Below are positions 59,277-64,000 of a DNA stretch of 64,000 nucleotides, piece after piece; within the stretch, counting starts at the first letter, position 1, and each line of letters opens with the position of its first letter. The stretch spans positions 25,738,296 to 25,802,295 of the forward strand of contig OX031068.1 in NCBI GenBank assembly GCA_943736015.1, in the 5' to 3' direction. Under the pieces are notes generated by a model, which saw only the letters and a program-made list of their open reading frames with translations, was not told where the DNA came from and did no database searches. The position numbers and the translations under genes were made by a program. Origin of the DNA: Tridacna crocea. Its lineage: Eukaryota; Mollusca; Bivalvia; Cardiida; Cardiidae.

Positions 59277-60714
59277 GCTGCTTGTGATAAAATCCATTTG
59301 GTTTATCAATCTGGAGGTAGTGCCATCACTATTTTACGTTCTACTGTCTTCAAAAATACCTTTTATAGCATTCATCTTGAATTTGTTATAGTTAAGGTAG
59401 GGTTTAGATTAATGCAAAATAGCACATTATTCGTTTTAACCATATATGGAAATCTTGTCAGTTTTAATTTCACATTCCAGATTTGATACGCGTTCCCCTG
59501 CATTGCGGATTAATTTTAAAATCAATAAATTTTTGGTCATTTATCATCAGGTAAGGTCAGAGTTAAATTGTATGAAAAAAAAACACGATCAGATTATCGC
59601 TTGATTTATTAAACGATTTGGATTTGGCCATTGCCGTAGTTTGATGTTCAAGCGGAAGTAATGGACCTTCAACCTTTAAAATATAAATCCGCCATGAAAA
59701 GTAACATGGACTAAATTTAGGAGAAAATCTGCTCTCAATCAATTTTCTGTCTCCGCACAGTGTTTTGTATGTTGAAACCTTAAACAGATAATGTTATTCA
59801 TTCGTTAAAGCCGCATTTTTTAAACATAAAATTTCATGTTCTTTGGTAAAGCAGACAACTCGAAATTGTCTATAAGAGCATTTGACCTTGGCCTACCTAG
59901 AAGACATAATTACAAGGAATGACCTTAGATTAAGTTGAAAAAGGATGATAGAAATGTAACAGATCCAGAAATAAAATGTTATATCTAAACAAACGAGCAA
60001 GTCCGTGGGAGAAACGGCCATCTTTGAAGATTACTTCAAGTACTTTACTTTGATGTCTATTTAAATAAGTAATTTACGTACGCTTTCTATGCTATCTCTG
60101 TGAGAAAAATCAAAGAGAGCAGAAGAAAGTCAATCTAAACAGCCATATATCTAGTTCTAAATTATGCAATACTTCAGAGATTGTTTACATATTTATTAGC
60201 GCACCTCGGTGGTTGTTACGCAAAGTTTATTAAGTTGGCCTTTATCTCTTCCCTTTCTCTGACAATCGATCTTCGATCTTATCCCCTTTACATATGAAAT
60301 TCTAAGGTTTACTGAGATAAACATACGCAGAAAAATTGCCGAAGAAATTGAAAAAAATAAATTAGATATAAAGGAGAAGTCGGAAAATTTAAATAAAACT
60401 TGAGAGATAACTGAATATCAGCAAGTTTGAATTTCGTCACAACAATGTAACCTTCACAAAGACATCAGATATTTCGACAGTTATCTGATACAAAAGCAAA
60501 GTTTAATAAAAACGCTTTTCTTTCACATCAAAAGTGTTTGATCCTTTGATCTGAACGTTTCAAAATTGCACAATTATTCTATAACTCGAGGTTGCACTAA
60601 AAGTTACCTATTGAACGCTACATGACAACATAATGGGGGTCTTGTTAATGTATGCTCTAACGGCATAACGAGGTTTTTCACTCTTTCTTCGTAAATGGTG
60701 AATTACATAGCCTT
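59277..60714 (-). other. Intron 1 of beta-tubulin B, no recognised features
   Basis: AT-rich, no MITE with clear ends. A weak core-like trace lies at 59715-59770 (ctgctctcaatcaattttct). No exon-like frame. Confidence 0.6.
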
Positions 60715-60790
60715 TTTGTGGATGGTGTACATCAAGATCAGACTGCATAGAACGTGCATAATTCTGATCTTGGATATATGGTCCGCTACA
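60715..60790. repeat. Family 2 palindrome
   Basis: ggatggtgtacatcaagatc, agactgcatagaacgtgca, ttctgatcttggatatatgg. Confidence 0.88.
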
Positions 60791-61045
60791 CCGAGTTTTT
60801 CTAAACAAAAGCAACTTTGACACTGCTATTATTTATGTCATTATTTCTATTCTGGACACGTCTTTACAGATTATTCAGTGCTCTAAGAGTAAATATTGAA
60901 CATTCAATCGACTAGACGAGGCCTTGTCGTGACAAGAACTAATCTTTGGTACAACCGTGCATAATTGGCTTGATCATTACATTCCTTTACCCTGTGCGTG
61001 AATGGGATACCTTACCTAGGGCTTACATTTTTAGAAAGTTATCAG

Positions 61046-61237
61046 AGCTTCATAGAGAGGGAGTGATTTTTTTATTTCAAACTCAAAACTATAACTTATT
61101 CTCCATCAAACCCTATGTTGTGGGCACTCATTAGAATCGTCTCATTGAGACGATTCTAATGAGTACCCACAACATAGGGTTTTGAAGAGAAATAACGGAA
61201 TTAGTATACCATCACTCCCTCTTATCTGGAGCTCTGG
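61046..61237. mobile_element. Family 4 palindromic MITE
   Basis: cagagcttcatagagaggga to cctcttatctggagctctg; central palindrome aaccctatgttgtgggcact, attagaatcgtctca and mirror. Confidence 0.93.
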
Positions 61238-61761
61238 GTCACTTACGGTATCATCAATATTGTTATTTTCACTCATGTTGTTGTTGTATGTGGTGGTGGC
61301 GTTGTTGTCGTCGCCACATTCATCTTTTTAATTTCTGTCTTATCGATAGTATCGACCTTATTTCATTATTTCTATCATTTAGACCTGGGATTTTGTCATG
61401 ATGACCTCTTATTGTTTTTTTACAGACTCATGGACAGAAGAAATGCTCGGTGGACACGCTATTCACCAACCAACATAGCTTTCGACAGTACAGTGTGAAA
61501 AGGAGAAAGCGCTTGTTTGGTCTTGAATATTTGGATCACTCTGATATTTTCATGTTTTTTTTAAAATATCAAAAATAAAAATAAAAAGAAAAAATCCTAG
61601 AATGAAAACATTTGATATTATATTTCATGTGTCTTTATTTCCCCAGTGAATATTTTCCTCCTGCCGAAAGTCTGGAACTACTTTTTTATTTCGGTGCAAC
61701 AATGACTAGTTTTGAAAGTGGCATTCGATGACAAAATAATTAGTGGAAATATAATATATAA

Positions 61762-61919
61762 TTTATTTCATCAGCTTGTGCTTAGTACGGGAAAATATTT
61801 GTCTCAAAAGGGAAAGGTCCGCGAAAATAACTCCTGCCTTACGGCACTCGTTATTATCGCATACGTTTCCCTTTTTCGGCAAATATTTCCCCATATTAAC
61901 CACAAGCTGATGAAATAAA
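61762..61919. mobile_element. Unclassified palindromic MITE
   Basis: tttatttcatcagcttgtgc, gggaaaatatttg at the left; caaatatttcccc, cacaagctgatgaaataaa at the right. The inner arms tctcaaaagggaaaggtccg and tttccctttttcggc are imperfect. Single copy here. Confidence 0.82.
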
Positions 61920-61963
61920 CTATATTTCTTCAACTGTAAGACTATGTTAATTTCTGTTGAAAG

Positions 61964-61980
61964 GGGGGGGGGGGGGGGGC
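61964..61980. repeat. Poly-G run
   Basis: About 16 consecutive G, a likely sequencing weak spot. Confidence 0.9.
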
Positions 61981-62189
61981 TAAGCATTATCTAGTTTGAA
62001 AAAGGAATTATCATAATCGCCTTTATTTAGTGCTGGGTGTATTGGAAAATATCTGAAGACCAATTTTCTGAGTATTTATCTTGCGGATTTACACGCCCTT
62101 GGTAACAAAGTTATAAACACAAAAAATAAACAAAGCTGACAGTGAACGTTGCTAGGTACGTTATGACAGTTATGAAGAGTAAATAAGTT

Positions 62190-62475
62190 AGCCGCGCTCT
62201 ATGAAAACGGGATTTAACCCATTACCACACAATCCCTACTTTTGACGCCCCTGAGAAAGAAGCCTTTGGAAAACATTGTGGGAAAAGGAGAAAATGCTGG
62301 TAACCAGCATTTTCTCCTTTTCCCACAATGTTTTCTACCCTTTACAAAACAAATTTCAAATTTTCAGCCGCTTTTATTTTGACGTCTGCAAATGCTTCGA
62401 TTTGGACAAACCTAATATTTTGTCCTTTGGTAAAGGGTTAATGCATCTGCGAAAAGTTTCGACCCAGGTCAGTCA
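62190..62475. repeat. Family 3 copy split by a family 1 MITE
   Basis: gccgcgctctatgaaaacgg, gat then TTAA to the left; TTAA, tgcatctgcgaaaagtttcg, acccaggtcagtcag to the right. The right arm of family 3 is truncated at 62475. Confidence 0.88.
62214..62441 (+). mobile_element. Family 1 MITE with proven borders
   Basis: TTAA at 62214-62217 and 62438-62441; body of 220 bp from CCCATTACCACACAATC to TTTGGTAAAGGG. Perfect hairpin. The empty family 3 site at 35215 confirms the borders. Confidence 0.98.
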
Positions 62476-62481
62476 GTAAAT

Positions 62482-62624
62482 TCTGCAGCATTTTCTCTTT
62501 TTCCCACAATGTTTTCTACCCTTTCCAACACAAATTTCAATTTTTGAGTTGCATTAATTTTGTTGTCTGCAAATGCTTCCTATTCTGGCTAATCTTAAAT
62601 AATGTCGTTTGGTAAAGAGTTTAA
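62482..62624 (+). mobile_element. Family 1 MITE, right half
   Basis: gcagcattttctctttttcc, cacaatgttttctaccc to GGTAAAGAGTTTAA. Confidence 0.85.
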
Positions 62625-62838
62625 CAGAAGTTCACCAAGTTCTGGATTCGAGCAAGCTATCGCTTGTCAAATTCTGTATACAAGCGACTGCACTACCGAA
62701 GTTAAGCGAGGAGGGTAACAGGGACGAAAGCATCAAGTTACCGTACTGCAGTGACTACAGGCGACACCAACATTTATTCACGTTTTCTGTCGCCATATAA
62801 ACCGAACCCCCAAATAGTTATTTTTATACCCAAATGGA

Positions 62839-63074
62839 TTTATGTCCTTTACCATTTGCAAACCCGTGTATTTGACACACCTGAATAGGAAGCCTCTAAA
62901 AACATTGAGGGAAAAGGCGAAAATGCTGGTAACCAGCATTTTCTCCTTTTCCCTCATTGTTTTCAATCCTACCAAAGACAAATTACAATAATTAAGCCAC
63001 ATACATATTTGTCGTCTGCAAATGGGGATATTTATGGACCGCTGACTAATTTTTTCACGTCTGGTAAAGAGATA
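62839..63074 (+). mobile_element. Family 1 MITE with private compensated change
   Basis: tgtcctttaccatttgcaaa to gtctggtaaagaga. Left arm attgaggg and right arm ccctcat replace gtggg and cccac. Confidence 0.9.
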
Positions 63075-64000
63075 GTGAATGTATCAGGTAAGTCGATAGT
63101 TTTGCAGACGAAAATTTTTGTTTTAAGTTTTACATTGTCGACACTTATGCAGATATTGTTGTAAAATGAGAGATGTCCCATAATCTCATAAGAGGCAATT
63201 CCTTCTTTTGCCATGACGTTATCACATGTGTATTTGTGGATAAAGTCTTCATTTATGCTGTTACAAGGATCTTTCTAGTGTCGCTAGCAGATTTGTTTTG
63301 GAAAGTAAAATGTTTTCCAAAAGTGGTGATCGTATACACACGATGCCCGCGAAAACGGAACTTAAAATCAATGAAACACGGAACTACTTTTTTATTGGCT
63401 ATACACAGACGCGTCTGCTTGTTAAAATATCGTTTCCAAGGGCAACAGGAATAAAACCGTGCAAACCAAATCGACTTTTCTTGTTACTGAGAAATCAATC
63501 GATCCCACAGCTATATTTCTGTACCTTTAGCCAAACAGTTACAAGATTGCAGTTTTCCTTTGACAATTCTGGTATTCATCGAGTATCTTCGTCGACGGCT
63601 TACTTTTACTAAAGAGAAAGCCACATTTTAAATAGTATCGCAAAATTGCTCGTAACGAAAAATCTCACGGAACGAATATAGTTCGATTTTTTTAAATAAA
63701 AATTTAGAGTATAATGTGGAAAAGGGAACACGTGTTTGAAATATGTCGACATAGAAATAGTCACACACTCTGGTAGCCGATTGTGGCTTTTTTGAGACAT
63801 GTCACAATTTGTATTTATTTATTTATTTATTTATTTGTAGGTTTATGTAAGAAATATTGCTCGCCTTTTAAAGGATCTTATAATCTGTGCACTACTGTGC
63901 TAAAGTGTCTTATCTGTATCCAAATTTGATTACCTATTCGTATTTTACAAGGAATTTTCGAAGTCGTCCGTGGCAGTTTGTTGAAAGAGGTAATGAGGTA
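63075..64000 (-). other. Rest of window, intron 1 of beta-tubulin B
   Basis: Contains an (ATTT)n tract at 63811-63837 and otherwise no feature with definable ends. Confidence 0.6.

Noticed and set aside
58578-64000. First exon of beta-tubulin B
   Set aside because: I looked on the minus strand for sequence encoding MREIVHIQAGQCGNQ followed by a donor and found none; it must lie to the right of the window.

Overview
The window is intron-rich animal DNA, AT-rich, most likely from a bivalve mollusc. I infer this from a metazoan condensin gene and metazoan beta-tubulin genes, from tRNA-headed SINEs whose tails contain GGCGTTAAA (a style familiar from molluscan SINEs), and from very dense short inverted-repeat transposons. 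The species cannot be named from sequence alone. There is no bacterial, viral or CRISPR content.

Region 1 (1-24640, + strand): the 3' part of SMC4, the kleisin-bound ATPase of condensin. Fifteen exons splice into one open frame of 754 codons plus stop. They run from the coiled coil just before the hinge, through the hinge and returning coiled coil, to the C-terminal ABC half (LSGGEK signature, DEIDAALD Walker B) and a stop at 24638-24640. The 5' exons lie upstream of the window. The introns are packed with transposons: a 1.43 kb hAT element with an 8-bp target duplication (2221-3652), a 3.6 kb Kolobok-like element with TTAA duplication and a THAP exon (5682-9305), a SINE, and dozens of MITEs.

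Region 2 (24641-40028): about 15 kb without a recognisable gene. It holds MITEs, other palindromic repeats, microsatellites and a G/T-rich minisatellite (36580-37020).

Region 3 (40029-58577 and on to the right edge): two beta-tubulin genes facing each other tail to tail. Gene A (+) is complete (445 aa, 3 exons, TATA box). Gene B (-) has exons 2 and 3 in the window; its first exon must lie beyond 64000. Exon 2, intron 2 and exon 3 are nearly identical in the two genes, while intron 1 and the 3' flanks are unrelated, which suggests gene conversion across an inverted repeat. The 8 kb between the stops is mostly repeats plus one unidentified exon-like frame (55359-55494).

The dominant feature is a palindromic MITE family, here called family 1. 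It is about 220 bp long, flanked by TTAA, with ends CCCTTTACC/GGTAAAGGG and a central near-perfect hairpin of two 33-bp arms around one unpaired base. I find roughly 80-90 full or broken copies, about one per 0.7-0.8 kb, in four subfamilies. Arm changes are mirrored, sometimes in one copy only, so the arms appear to be homogenised within a copy. Five more palindromic families are present: family 2 (GATC-rich hairpin), family 3 (CAGCCTGCGC hairpin), family 4 (CAGAGCTCC ends), family 5 (paired CCAAT boxes) and family 6 (GGGGCATTCG ends). Their nesting gives a relative insertion history.
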